DNA of 64,000 nt from Fallopia convolvulus. Its lineage: Eukaryota; Streptophyta; Magnoliopsida; Caryophyllales; Polygonaceae. The notes under the pieces were generated by a model that worked only from the letters and a program-made list of their open reading frames with translations, was not told the DNA's origin and ran no database searches. The stretch is from NCBI GenBank assembly GCA_964016875.1, contig OZ024733.1, positions 8,393,979 through 8,457,978 of the forward strand, in the 5' to 3' direction. Positions 1 through 11,600 of this stretch are shown piece after piece (the stretch's first letter is position 1; each line of letters begins with the position of its first letter). The position numbers and the translations under genes are program-made.

Positions 1-2454
1 TTTTTTTTTCCTATGAATGAAAGTCCTTACTTTCCCATATATTTATATGTGCACATTTGTCATTTTCATTTTTTCTATCCTCTTAAAATAATTGTTATAT
101 CGCTTGATGTTTATATAAAGGTATCACCTATGAAAAAGAAATATCTTTATGCTTATTAAGAACAACTAAAGAATAACAATATATTATATATTATATTACA
201 AATAAAATTATATATTACATATTAAAACCTTTCTTTTTGCTCTTTTTGTGATACTTCATTCACCGATAATCTACAAATTTTTTATTGAGGAATATAAGAG
301 AAACGTAATAGATGAAACATAACATACATATGGTTTACAACTCACAACCTTCCCCTAACCACAACATCTCTTGTTCGCTCCCTTATACTATAAATTACTT
401 ATTGTTCTTATTTGTTAATCTTATTTACAAAGTATTTATGATAAAAAAAATTAGCATATCCAAATTTGTTAAGCCTGTATATAAATATATAGAGCCTAGG
501 TCCATGTATACATGTTGTAGTAAAAAAAATTTACAATTGTTCCAAACTATAAACACAAGGCCATACACACTTTTTCAGAAATGAAAAGCAACTCAGTTCA
601 CGCCAGAAGAAGAACCCCCTCTTCCTGTCAAAATTATTAGGAGAGTTAGATGTCACAGATAGTGATTTGGACTGACTTATACCCAACCTTCTTAACTTAC
701 TCTGAAAGTAGTAGTCAATCATATTTACATAACAATATTATTTTCTTTATCAAGCTGAACCTAAAAACAATAGTTTACTTTTTTTTGGGTTTACCTACAC
801 ATATAACTACAACATAAACAAATGATACTAGCTTAACTATAAAGCTTTGCAGATTTCAGTAACTCTACGGATTCATTTCAAAACTACAATAATGTTGTTT
901 TCAGATAAAGTGCTGAAATATAATCTACACCATCTTGATTCAAAACACTGACATGCTGGTCTAGGAATGACATTAGTCTTTCCTACTTTGAAAAGCTCAT
1001 CCCAGAGCTAAACCTTGCCACCTTTCCCACTATATAACCCGATGAAAACACTCATATTGGCCCAAAGTATGAACCATCACTGCTGCTCACACATTCTATG
1101 CCCAGATCCTTCAATCCAACAGTAAACTTTGTGTACATAATTTTTAGTCTCTCCTGGTTTGTTTTAATGTAGTTCTAAATAAATATTTAAACAGATAGCA
1201 CTAAAAGTTGAAATAATTATACGTTGTGTAGGAACTGAAATTGAAAAGAATCTGACCAGTTTCTTTACAGCAACTAATAAATATTCACCGTGGGTGTAGA
1301 TTACTCCGACTCTAAAACCAACAAGAGAGAGATCCTTTCATAATCTATACAGAATATGATCTCTACTTCTCTCAAAATCATCTAGCTCTGAATCTAATTC
1401 TGATCGAACACTTTAAGCCATACATACACATTCATCATTGCTATAGGTAGATCCAGCAAATATCTCATCAAATATGATATGAATATTATTCTCTCTTGCA
1501 AAGACTAAGATCCTGTTTGGAACATCTCTTATAAAAAAATTGCCCACATAATTGGAGAGTTTTTAGATAATGATCTCACAGACTTTCAGTCCATGCTTTT
1601 TTACTTGATTGAAGATCTGATCAAGCACTTTTTAAGTTAATTTGAAGTTATATGTACTTCTACAAGATATATATGAGTATGATATGTACGCTTGTTCACC
1701 ATTTTACATCTCTGTCAAAAGTGGAAGTTCTTAGATTTGCCAGACATAAACTCCGCATTTCAGTTACAGGAGTTATACCAGTAGTTACCATTATTTGTGA
1801 TGGATCGAAAGAAACACTTTTTAACATCAATTCATACATGAACCCTGCTATAGCCTGCATAGGTGAAGGAGGGCAGTTAATTGCCTGTAATATTGGATAG
1901 GGTTTCCAATTTAAATGGTCTATGACGTTCTTATTTTATAAAACGTGTATGTGTGCGCATTAAATTTTTTTTGGTTTTCTTGTGATCTCAATTATTCTGA
2001 TCTATGTTTTTTTTACATTGAAGCTACAAAATAAAGAAAAAATCAGGAATTAGTTAAACCTCCCGAGATTTCTGACGAACGACATCCAATTGCTAACACG
2101 TCGAATGCGTCCACCTTGCTTCATGAATCGTGACCTTCATCGATTCCGATACTCTGATATTCGTCTGCTAGAAACGAACTCAGACCTAATTTTCTGATTA
2201 CAATTAACGAATGCCATAATAGAAATCGAAAAACAAAGACGCTTAACAGTTCAATCTTCGATTTATGGAATTTAAAGGGATGTATAATTACAAAACTATT
2301 GGTATTCGATCTTTGATGAAGAATAAGAAGAATTAGCATTTATTGTTTTTCCGACGCAGAACTCCAAAGAACACGACGGTAAAACACGCGTGCAGTTTTA
2401 ATTGTAGACCGTGTTCATTCATTACTCCATTCCTAATACCAACTCCGTCACTAC
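1..2454. other. AT-rich intergenic DNA, no gene recognised
   Basis: The stretch is rich in A/T runs and short broken reading frames. An open segment around 1708-1900 has no recognisable domain and no clear splice context. I see no LTR ends, TIRs or RNA genes here. The last 100 bases are the promoter of the F-box gene that follows. Confidence 0.5.
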
Positions 2455-2462
2455 TATATAAG
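2455..2462 (+). promoter_or_regulatory. TATA box of the first F-box gene
   Basis: TATATAAG lies about 100 bases upstream of the first ATG of the F-box reading frame at 2558. This is a normal plant spacing for a short 5'UTR. No other strong TATA box sits closer to the gene. Confidence 0.5.
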
Positions 2463-2557
2463 AAACGTAAACTCATACAATCTTCTCAATTGTGTCAATA
2501 AAATTTTCCTAATTTTAGTATCTCTTTATATCCTTACTCATCTCTGTTCTTATAACT

Positions 2558-3563
2558 ATGGTTAGAAGGGCTACAATGATAGCAAAGAAGATTATAGCAA
2601 TGGCAAAGAAGACAAGCTTTAAAAAAAGAAAGGGAACACATTCTCTAATGGCTCTTCCAAGTGATATACTTGTTGAAGTTATTTGTAGAGTTGCTACTTT
2701 TTCAATAACTGATTTATTTAGTTGCAAACTCAGGTAAGTTGCAAATCCTAGTAAATGTTTTTTTAATATATAATTTTTTTAACTATTACGAAAAACTAAC
2801 TTAGATTGGTGTATCCTTTTAAATATTCTCAAATTATATGAATTTATGCCTCACATATACAGTTGCAAGACATTAAACGCAATTGGAGATAAAGAATATG
2901 TGCTTCATCAAGTTGCCATCGAGGACTTCGATTTTAGTCGTTTTCATTACTATAGTCATAACTTGAAAGATGCATTGGCCTACGCACAATTATGTGCCAA
3001 ATGCAACAATCCCGGAGCACTATTTCAAATAGGGATGGTAAAACCATTCGCTCTTTTTTTTATTCATTTATATGGAAATATTGAATACTATTTTGTATAT
3101 ATAACATGTGTTGTCATTTATTGTTAATTGCAAACAGAGTCAGTATTTTCAAGAATTGCAAATGGAAGAAGGGGTAACAAACTTAGACAAGGCAGCAAAC
3201 TCAGGGCACGAGCTGGCAGCATATGTATTGGGTCTGATTCTAATATGTTGCGATTCTGAGAACAGCAAACACAAAGGAATGCACCTTATCAATGCTGTCA
3301 AATCTAGCACTGGAAAAGGGACTGTCAAGTATCGTAATAAGTTGAACAATTTTGTCAAACGTATATGGTTGAACGATGAGCTCCTCCATCGATTCAAACC
3401 AATTACCATTCCAAAGGAAGAACCACATAATCACATCCAGTGTCGAAGAAAGTGTCGTTGGACAGAGGATGCATACCTATCCAAAAATGAAGATGATGCA
3501 CTCTTTTGTGCGCTTTGTACCTGCGAATTTGAATCTCGTTTCTTTTCTTCGTTATTTGATTAG
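2558..3563 (+). CDS. F-box protein, At2g35280-like, three exons
   Basis: The predicted exons are 2558-2733, 2863-3037 and 3138-3563. They join in frame (phase 2, then phase 0) at consensus sites (CAG|GTAAGT; ATG|GTAAAA; CAG|AGT) and give about 258 residues. After a lysine/arginine-rich leader comes an F-box (about residues 31-70, with LMALPSDILVEVICRVA). A tetratricopeptide-like middle follows (AQLCAKCNNPGALFQIGM, then an AANSGHELAAYVLG segment). The tail is cysteine-rich (CRRKCRW...CALCTCEF) and resembles the terminal Cys/His patch of this plant family. F-box proteins bind SKP1 in SCF ubiquitin ligases; the substrate is unknown. The first ATG was chosen; in-frame ATGs at codons 7, 15 and 31 are alternatives. 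No frame break was seen, so the gene may be functional. Confidence 0.8.
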
Positions 3564-4165
3564 GGTTTACACCCATATCTGTCTGCATCAACTACTTAAT
3601 CTGACCTACGTTTTAAGTATTGTGTTTTTCATTATTTTTTCTCCACTTCGCACGTCTGACCTACGTTTTATTGTGGTATATGGTATTGTACTATACAGTA
3701 CATAGTAGAGCATTGAAGATGTGGCTTCTATAGTTATGGATGCTATTCCGGTAAAAAAAAAGATTATAAAAAGAAGTATTGTTAAACAAAAGTAGTATAT
3801 ACAAAGCTCTAATTCGTGTTAAAAAGATATACTGTATTATAGTAGAAAACATACATAACAACCCTTTACCACACAATTGTTAAAAAAAACTGTTTTTTTA
3901 CTAATATATAACATTATGTATTATGAAACCCTAATTTATAAACTTCAAGTGGGCGTGCCCATTAGTAGATATTGGGCTATTCATTATTACGAGAAACAAA
4001 ATATCATACACAATCGTCACATAACTCGGTAATAAAATTTCCAATTGGACTTTTACACAGTCCAAAAAAAACAAATCAGCATGTGGAATTTGTTGGGCCT
4101 GTACACAAATATACAAACTAGGTCCATTTATAAATGCATTATAAAATTTTTTATATTGTTCGAAA
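3564..4165. other. Intergenic, AT-rich, no gene seen
   Basis: This is the 3' flank of the F-box gene. It has short T/A runs and no reading frame with a recognisable domain. It ends at the 8-bp target duplication of the hAT-type element. Confidence 0.4.
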
Positions 4166-4173
4166 CTATAGAA

Positions 4174-4774
4174 TATAGCTGTTAATTATCCACAAGTGAC
4201 CAACTCACTCACTTAATCCACCCGAAATAAACGGGTGAAAACCCAATGAAAGCAGGTGATAAGTTATTCGAATGACGGGCGAAACGAGTTATGGACCGGG
4301 TAAGAGTTATATTTTATCACCGAATAATCCGACCCAATAACCCGACTCATTAATCGAAGCATCACCCACCAAACCACACATATAACCCATTTGGAAACAT
4401 AATTTCTAATATGTATGGCCATTTGCAGTCACCCATATAACTCATTTCGACCTTTAATAAATAAACCCATTTATAACTCATTTTGAATTTATTTTGTCAC
4501 GTATTTCTTATGAGATTTGTTTCTTTTTATGTATAGATTATGGATATTTGATTTAGTTTATATATAAAAATTTATTTATAGACGTAAAATACAACAGTTA
4601 TATAATGGTTATGCGGATGAACAGGTCACCCATATAAACAGCGAATGACGGGTGATTTAGGTGACGGATAGAACATTTCACGGATAACGGATGGGTCGGA
4701 TGAAGCGTTTTAACTTAGGGGTCGGGTTGTGTATTTGCTCTACCCACCCATAACCTGACTCATTGACAGCCCTA
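4174..4774. mobile_element. Non-autonomous hAT-type element, 601 bp
   Basis: The ends are inverted and imperfectly matched: the left end begins TATAGCTGTTAATTATCC, and the right end read on the other strand begins TAGGGCTGTCAATGAGTC. They are flanked by CTATAGAA (4166-4173) and CTATAGAC (4775-4782), an 8-bp duplication with one mismatch, the length made by hAT transposases. The interior is full of ACCC/GGGT words (ACCCGACTC, GGGTCGGGT) and encodes nothing. The divergent TIRs indicate an old copy. Confidence 0.6.
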
Positions 4775-5065
4775 CTATAGACACGAAGCCATACATTATC
4801 AAATAAAACCTAATAGCCACCCATTTATAAGCAAACAAAATAGAAGCCACTCATACTGACATAATTGTTCATCTGCTCACACGTGCATATTCGTATACTA
4901 TTGATCGCTCTCACGGTGTGCGAGGGTCTAGAGATACAATTTATAACCCGACCCCGTTGTAGCACGTGGTGGGTGTCGAACACTCGGGAAGTCTACTCGA
5001 TTGATGTGCCTAGACACTAGGAAGCTGGAAAAGAGAGTTTAAAACAAAGGAAAACAAAGAGAACA

Positions 5066-5150
5066 GTCGGGACCGACACAGAGGTCACGTCGGGCCCGAT
5101 GTTGGCGACAAGAGGAAGTCGGGACCGACGTAGGGTAAGTCGGGCCCGAG
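5066..5150. repeat. Dyad module cluster in the E1 LTR
   Basis: Four 12-base units lie in a row: GTCGGGACCGAC (5066-5077), GTCGGGCCCGAT (5089-5100), GTCGGGACCGAC (5118-5129) and GTCGGGCCCGAG (5139-5150). They alternate between an ACC and a CCC core. A second cluster is at 6008-6120. The same modules recur in the right LTR, both UTRs and the gag frame, and in E2. Their function is unknown. Confidence 0.85.
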
Positions 5151-5793
5151 GTAGCTGGGTTTGTCGAACTTCAAAGATTAAAAGTAGATCTTGGGCTTTT
5201 GGGTTCCTTCTCTAGTAGATTAAGGCTTATCCACCCCAATTCAAGCAATGAGTGATGATCGGACTAGGATCGAGTGCTTTCGCCCTCGTTCCAACCACTT
5301 CTACACATCGATCATTGGGGAAATCCCCTTCGAAGCAAGGTCTTGAGATTGACACATGTTCACTTTCGCTACTTTGCCATTCTCAAGCCTTGATTCCCAA
5401 CTTTCGCAAGGAATTGTAGCTCTATGTAGAGTGGGTTCCTTAGATCAAACACTCAAGGCTATGGAATTTGGGGTTTCTAGCCTAAACCTAGCTAGGGTTT
5501 TCCCCCATAACCCAAGATCAAGGAGATCTACTCCATGTGACAAGCAAAGAAAGCAATCAAATCAAAAGGGAAAGCAATCATCATAATCAATCTCAAAACA
5601 AAGCGAAGTTTCATTCAAATCCAAAGCAATCCACAAATTCAAATCAAGGGTTTTCAAATCCACAAGAACAAAGCAAATCAAAGCAAATCTACCAACAAAA
5701 CCTATCAAGACTTCCTCCCTTGGCCGATTCTCTCTCTCTTCCTTCTCCTCTCCTTCCTCCTTGCTCTCCAAGAATCCTCTTGGCTCCCTTGGA

Positions 5794-5886
5794 ACCCCCT
5801 TTTTGTGTTTGTGAGAGCACCTCCCTTTTTGTGTGAGAGCACCCCCCTTTTTGTGTGAGAGCACCCCCTTTTTGTGTGTGTGTGAG
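5794..5886. repeat. Short tandem repeat, about 22-bp unit, in the E1 LTR
   Basis: Units of the form GAGAGCACCCCCCTTTTTGTGT are repeated three times here but twice in the right LTR (12672-12743). This explains the 22-bp LTR length difference, and slippage is the likely cause. In E2 the same place has collapsed to a run of 10 to 12 G bases. Confidence 0.8.
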
Positions 5887-5936
5887 GGAACCTCCTCTTT
5901 TTGAGAGAGAGAACCCCTAAATTAGAAGACAAGAGG

Positions 5937-5949
5937 GCCTTTTATAGAT
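5937..5949 (-). promoter_or_regulatory. Probable LTR TATA box
   Basis: The minus strand reads ATCTATAAAAGGC, a good TATA box in the element's sense direction. The 5' LTR copy, which would drive transcription, has it near 12793-12805. In both E2 LTRs the same site reads CCATAAAAGG, so the first T of the box is changed. Confidence 0.55.
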
Positions 5950-6403
5950 TAGATGAGGGGAAAAAGTGGAAGTTCACAATTTCGTGCCTTGGAGCCCAAG
6001 TAGTCCAGTGACCGACTTGGACCGACACGGAGGACCTCGGGCCCGAGTTACTGTGCATGTCGGTCCGAGGTTGAAACTTCAAGTCGGGCCCGAGGTTGGT
6101 TGCAACTCGGTCCGAACCTCGTTCCACCTTCTTCTTGTTGGCTTTCCTCTTGTTCTTCTTCATGGCTTGCTCCTCTCTTTCCTCCTTTGCTCGGGCCTCG
6201 CTCCATGTCTCGACCCTCCTTCAAATCGGTCCTTGATTCATGCCAGATTACCTACAAAACACATAAAATGTGCGTAGTCTCCGAATCTCATAGAAATACG
6301 GGAACTAAGCTAAAAAGGAACAAAACGCACAAGAAAAGGGGAAAAAGAAACATATTTACAAAGGAAATCACATATGAAAACACCACCAAATAGAGAGACA
6401 TCA

Positions 6404-8657
6404 AAATACCCCATACTTAAACTTGCTTGTCCTCAAGCAATAACAATGTAAGCAAGACCGAAACATAATCTTCAAGTAAAGCCTCGTATGAAAACACATT
6501 TTAAGCACAAGTGATCGATATTCAAGCAAGATTACATCATCACACATGATTAAGTGTTCCAAGGAATAAAGTCAATGCAACTAAGCCTCACTTTAGGGAT
6601 ATGTGAATGTGTATCACTCATCATGTGTTTGGGTTTAGCAATGAACACTCAAGCTCAAAAATCATGCAAGTAAGGACTTTACTATTGAAGCTAATATCAC
6701 CAATTCCTCCACCTAGAGATGCCTAATGCAAAGTACACAAAGAATTTCGAACTTGGCTCAATGGAGGTCCTCAAAGAGGTTCCATTCGGCCAGGTTGTAA
6801 TGGGGCTTTTGGTATTTTTCAAGGTGGGAATTATTTGGTCTTGTGGTGCTTACAATGGGGATTGAACAACTCTCACCAACTTCACCAAATTCCACAATTA
6901 CTTTCACACCCACCCAAAAGACTTAACATTTTCCTTTCAACCCAAAATTTCACTTAACATTCCACTTCATCTTTGCTCTTATGCTTTTTGTTGGATTTTT
7001 CAACACTTTCTACATTTGGACCGACTTTCTTATGACATCGGGCCCGATGTTGCTTGTAACTCGGTCGGACCCTTTTCTTCACTTAAGCTCTTTGCTTTAT
7101 TCCACCTTACATTTCCAACATTTTCTTTCTTCCTTTTCTTTCTTTTTTTTCATTTTTGTACAACAAAGATGCACTACCCACAGGATTCATAACACCATTC
7201 TTTGCCCTTAAACCCAAGAGAATCTCAACTCTTCAAATACAATCCCAACCTCTCTTCTAAAGTCCAATCCCATAAGGGTCAAGTCATATAAGGCTAGGAA
7301 TAATATTTTTGAGGAGTTTCAAACAAAGGCTTAGGCTAGAACGGGGCTACAAACAAAGGATTATCTTCATGGTAGGATATGGAACATTTATGTGACTAAA
7401 AGAACAAAGTTCAAAATCAATGTGACAATGCTAGGACAAATCTCATGACGGTCTTGGAAAATAGATAAACACCGCAATAGCAAGTTTTACTAAGCATGAA
7501 TGAGCTAATCACACAAGAAAAATGAGGGATATGCAAATATGAACAAGCATCCCTAAAATGGCCAAAAATCAATCTCACAAGGGTCACTCATACTTAGTTG
7601 CATAAGAACTCATCCTAGAACTCACATGTTCAATAAAACAAGCAAGATATCATGATCACATCAAAAGCAACATCATTTAAGAGGCTAAACTATCCAAAAA
7701 TATGCAAAGGAATTTACATGCTCACATCATCATTAGCTTTTATTGTGGCAATCTAAGATGGGAATTTCTAGTCCAAAACCTACAAAACACAAAATCTTTT
7801 TGTTGTTTTCAACACAATTTTTCAATTTTTATGGATTTTTTGCAAAAATTTCTCTAAAACCAAAAACTCATCCATTCAAGACCAAATTAATCATTCATGT
7901 TTTTCATCAAACCACAAACCAAGAAGCAAACATCCCAAACACAAACTAGAAACACAAACTAAATATCCTCAAAATAATAAACAAACATAAACAAGTGAAA
8001 TCATGAACACACTTACCCCCACCCCATACTTAAAATTTTGATGTCCCCATCAAACAAGGAAATCAAAACTTAAAAGCAAGAGAGAAGAGTATGAAAAGCT
8101 CACAATTTCTTATTCTTCAATGGCATGTATAGGATCAATCGAAGGGGTTGTCACGTCTACGTCCTCTTTGGAGCCTTGCTTGCCGCTCCCTCTCGTACAC
8201 TTGTTCTTGGTAGAAGTCTTGTGGTGGTGGTTGATATGAAGATGATAGGTAGGTGGGGGATAGTATTTAATGGGGGAAAAGGACAAATTAGGTCAAGGGC
8301 AAAATTGGCATTCCAACTAGTCAAATCGAGTTGGACCGACTTCATGGACCGACGTCCCTATGTCGGGCCCGACTTACCTGGGCTCGATGTGGGAGTATTC
8401 GGGTCACCAATTTTACTCCATCCTCTTGCAACTTCTTTCCCATATTTCCATTTAAATATTTCACCTCAAATCCTACACAACTTTGAAGAATGCACGACAC
8501 CATAAATCCACAAAACACTAGATAGAGATTGGTTAGGGAAAAGCTAGGCTAAACTAAGAAAAATCAAACTAAAATTACGAAAAGAAAGCTACTAGCTCGG
8601 GTTGCCTCCCGAGAAGCGCTCGTTTAGAGTCACTAGCTTGACTTCCTAACCTCAACC
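6404..8657 (-). other. E1 3' untranslated region with PPT-like tract
   Basis: This is non-coding sequence between the E1 stop codon and its 3' LTR. Next to the LTR (6404-6419) the minus strand reads TAAGTATGGGGTATTT, a G-rich candidate polypurine tract that E2 shares. From 6404 to 8141 it matches the E2 UTR (21095-22861); from 8142 on it is unrelated to E2. Dyad modules occur at 7016-7072 and 8330-8390. No env-like frame was seen. Near 8595-8625 is GGTTGCCTCCCGAG, next to the end of the coding region. Confidence 0.75.
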
Positions 8658-11600
8658 TTATGGCGGGTGAAACACGGTGAATTGCTCGCCATTGTTATGC
8701 CCATTCCCATTGCCTTCATACCCATAAAACCACCAACGATGGTCTATATAGGCATGGCTATCCGGTCTCAGGCCTCTCTCATCATACTCCTCCAACGGAT
8801 GAGATTTCTTCTCCTTACTTGCTCCATCATGTTCCTCTTTTTCTACACCAAAGTTATCCAAAGAATTCCTAGGAGATTCTACCAATTCATCTTTCAAATC
8901 ACTAAGGCAAATGTAGGAGTCTCCTAAGTCATCGTTCAAATTACTGAAACAAATGTAGGAATCAAAAGTTTGGGAAGAATTGTGATCATCACCAATATTA
9001 AAAGGATATAAACAAGGATACTCTTCATTTCTTCTTGGGCTACCATTGATCCTTGACTCATCTTGATCCTTAAATTGTTCCAACAACTCCCTTACTTGTA
9101 TTTGTTTATTCAACCCTTCATCACTTCTCAACACAATGACCTCTCTAGCAACTTCCACTTCTTCACTTTCTCTCTTGGCACTCTCTTCAAGTTTAAGGAT
9201 GGCCAAGGCGTCCGGCTCATTCAAAGCCTTGTTGAAGTGAAAATCGACCTTTTCTTCACCAATCTCAAAGGAAACCTTGCCGTTTTTGACATCAAACCTT
9301 GCCCCCGCCGTAGCTAAGAATGGTCTTCCTAAGATTATTGGGACCAAGGGATCCTCATGCATGTCCAAGATCACGAAATCATCGGGGACAAAGTACTTTC
9401 CAACTCGCACCGGAACGTCATCCAATATTCCCTTAGCCTTGATGATGGAACCGTCGGCCATAGTTAGGGACATATCGGCCGGCTCCATTTCACCCAAATT
9501 TGCTCTTCTCCAAATGCTAGCGGGCATCACCGAAACACTTGCCCCAAGGTCACATAAGGCTTGGAAATTTTGAGACCCCACACCAATGGTTATAGCAAAA
9601 CGACCGGGATCTCCTAGCTTTTGTGGTAACTCCAAGGTCTTGACCTCATCCTGCATTTCAACTATGGACCTCTTCTTGCTCAAAATCTCCTTTAAAAACT
9701 TGGCATAAGATGGCATCTCACTCAATGCATCGGTGAACGGGATAGAGATGTTCAAGCCTTGCAAGAGTTTGAGAAACCTCTTGAACTTGTTCTCAACAAC
9801 ATCTTTCGGCTTCTTTGAGGGATATGGAAGAATCGTTGCACCTTGAATCTTGCTTGGATCAACCTCCTTGGACTTCCCTACTTCACTTGCAACATTTCCT
9901 GGTTGGACCGACTTGGGCACCATGTCGGGCCCGATGTTGTGACTCTCGGTCCGAGGCAGAGGAGTTGGATCAAGTTCTGTGTACGTCGGTCTCGAGTTGC
10001 TCTCGATCTCGGTCCGTGGTGAAGGAGTCGATCTTCTTGCTGGGTCGACTTCGGGGAATGTCGGACCCGACTTGCTGGGTAAGTTGGTCCGACTCTCTTC
10101 ATTCTTCTTAGGCACGTGTGGCTCGGGTAGGTTTCGGCCACTTCTCAATCCAATTGCCCGGACTTCATTTTGATTGTTTTGAGCTCGAGGATTCTCCTCG
10201 GGTCGGCCCGGAAGTCTCCCATTCTCTCTCGGGGCTTGAGTCGCAATTTGAGCAAATTGATTGTCGACTTGCCTCCTCCATGCACCAAACTCATTGAATT
10301 GGGTCCTCATCTCCTTGAACCCATCTCTCATCTCTTGAGCAAATGTTTGTAACTCATTGAATCCCGGTGGTCTATATGGTGGTGGGGGCGCCCTTGGCTC
10401 GTTTTGGTTGAAGTTGTTGTTGTAGCCTTGAGCTTGACCGTTGTTCCACCGGCCATTGCCACCATTGTTGAAATTGCCTCTTCCACCGAAATTTCCTCGA
10501 ACATAGTTTGCCTCCTCAATTCGCTCGGCCAAGCGTACTTGGCTCTCATTCGGACAAACTTGTGTAGCATGTGCAAAGGATCCACACTCCTCACAAGCTC
10601 TAGCATTTTGCTTGTAGTAGTGGACTTGCCTCTTAAGCTTGCTCACTTCACCTTCAAGGAATTGGAGCTTCACATCCCTATCAATGTCTTCTCCCTTTGG
10701 ATCATATAACTTCCTTGCACCTTCACCTTGAACTTTCACCTCCTTGCTAGCTTGACTCACCCCATACATGGCCTCATAATCGGATAGCTTGTCAAGTAGC
10801 TCCCAAGCTTGATCCGGTGTCAAGTCTATGAACCCACAATCGGTGTGGAGATTGAGCTTGTCCTTCGTTACCGGATTGATGCCTTGGAAAAAGATGTCTT
10901 GAAGTACATATGGTTGTTGGCCTTGAGTAGGACATTGGCGCAACATCTCCTTGAAACGGTCCCATGCTTCAAAGAGGGGCTCATTCGGACCTTGTTGAAA
11001 GCTTGCAATCTTCCTTCTTAACTCGGTTGTCTTTGAGGGCGGGAAGAACTTCATCAAGAAAGCGCCATAGAGTGTCTTCCAAGTTGTGATTGACCTAGGA
11101 GCTTGGCTCTCGAGCCAATGTGTGGCCTTGCCCCCTAGTGACCATTTTAACGCCTTTAGAAGCACATACTCCAATGTCTCCTCGTCGGTGGAGATCGTCT
11201 CACACATATCCACAAATCGCTTAACATGCTCTATGGGACACTCATGTGGACGGCCCTCGAATTGATCACGCTTGATGAGGGAGATGAATTGCGTCTTGAT
11301 CTCAAAATTCTTGGCAACCTCGGGAAGCACAATAGCCGGCTCGGGTACCCTCAACTCCGGATGCATGTATTGGCGTGCATTCCGGGGTAGAGCGTTGAGT
11401 TGAGCCTCGGCTCTCATCCGTTGCTCCCGTTCTCTTCTTGCCACCTCCTCTTGATTGTCCCTCTCAAGTTGCAATCTAGCCATTTCGGCCCTAAGTTGAG
11501 CCAACTCCTCATCAACATGGAGAGCTTGATTCTCCATCCTTTTCCTTCTTCGGGCTTCCTTGAGAATACTTTCCGGATCACTCACAAACTCAAGCTCAAG

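Larger units (their letters stand above)
4902..6403 (-). repeat. E1 3' LTR (left copy), 1502 bp
   Basis: Read on the minus strand it begins TGATGTCTCTC and ends GAGCGATCA. It is 22 bp longer than the right copy because of one extra unit in a short tandem repeat near 5794-5886. It contains clusters of TCGGGCCCGA / CGGACCGA dyads at 5066-5150 and 6008-6120. Open reading frames inside it are repeated in every LTR copy and show no protein family. Confidence 0.93.

Noticed and set aside
1652..1900. 82-codon frame near the left edge
   Set aside because: No domain, no promoter or splice context; it may be chance in AT-rich DNA.
5356..5864. Open reading frames on both strands of the LTR (also at 12234-12788, 20398-20915, 29654-30113)
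   Set aside because: They lie wholly within LTRs, differ between copies by indels, and show no protein family; they are repeat-sequence artefacts.
6404..8657. Env-like gene expected by some Athila elements between pol and the 3' LTR
   Set aside because: All frames are short and interrupted in both E1 and E2, with no signal peptide or membrane segment pattern.
9815..10709. Several 60-100-codon frames opposite to gag (also in E2)
   Set aside because: They are shadows of the gag frame; composition follows the other strand's codons.
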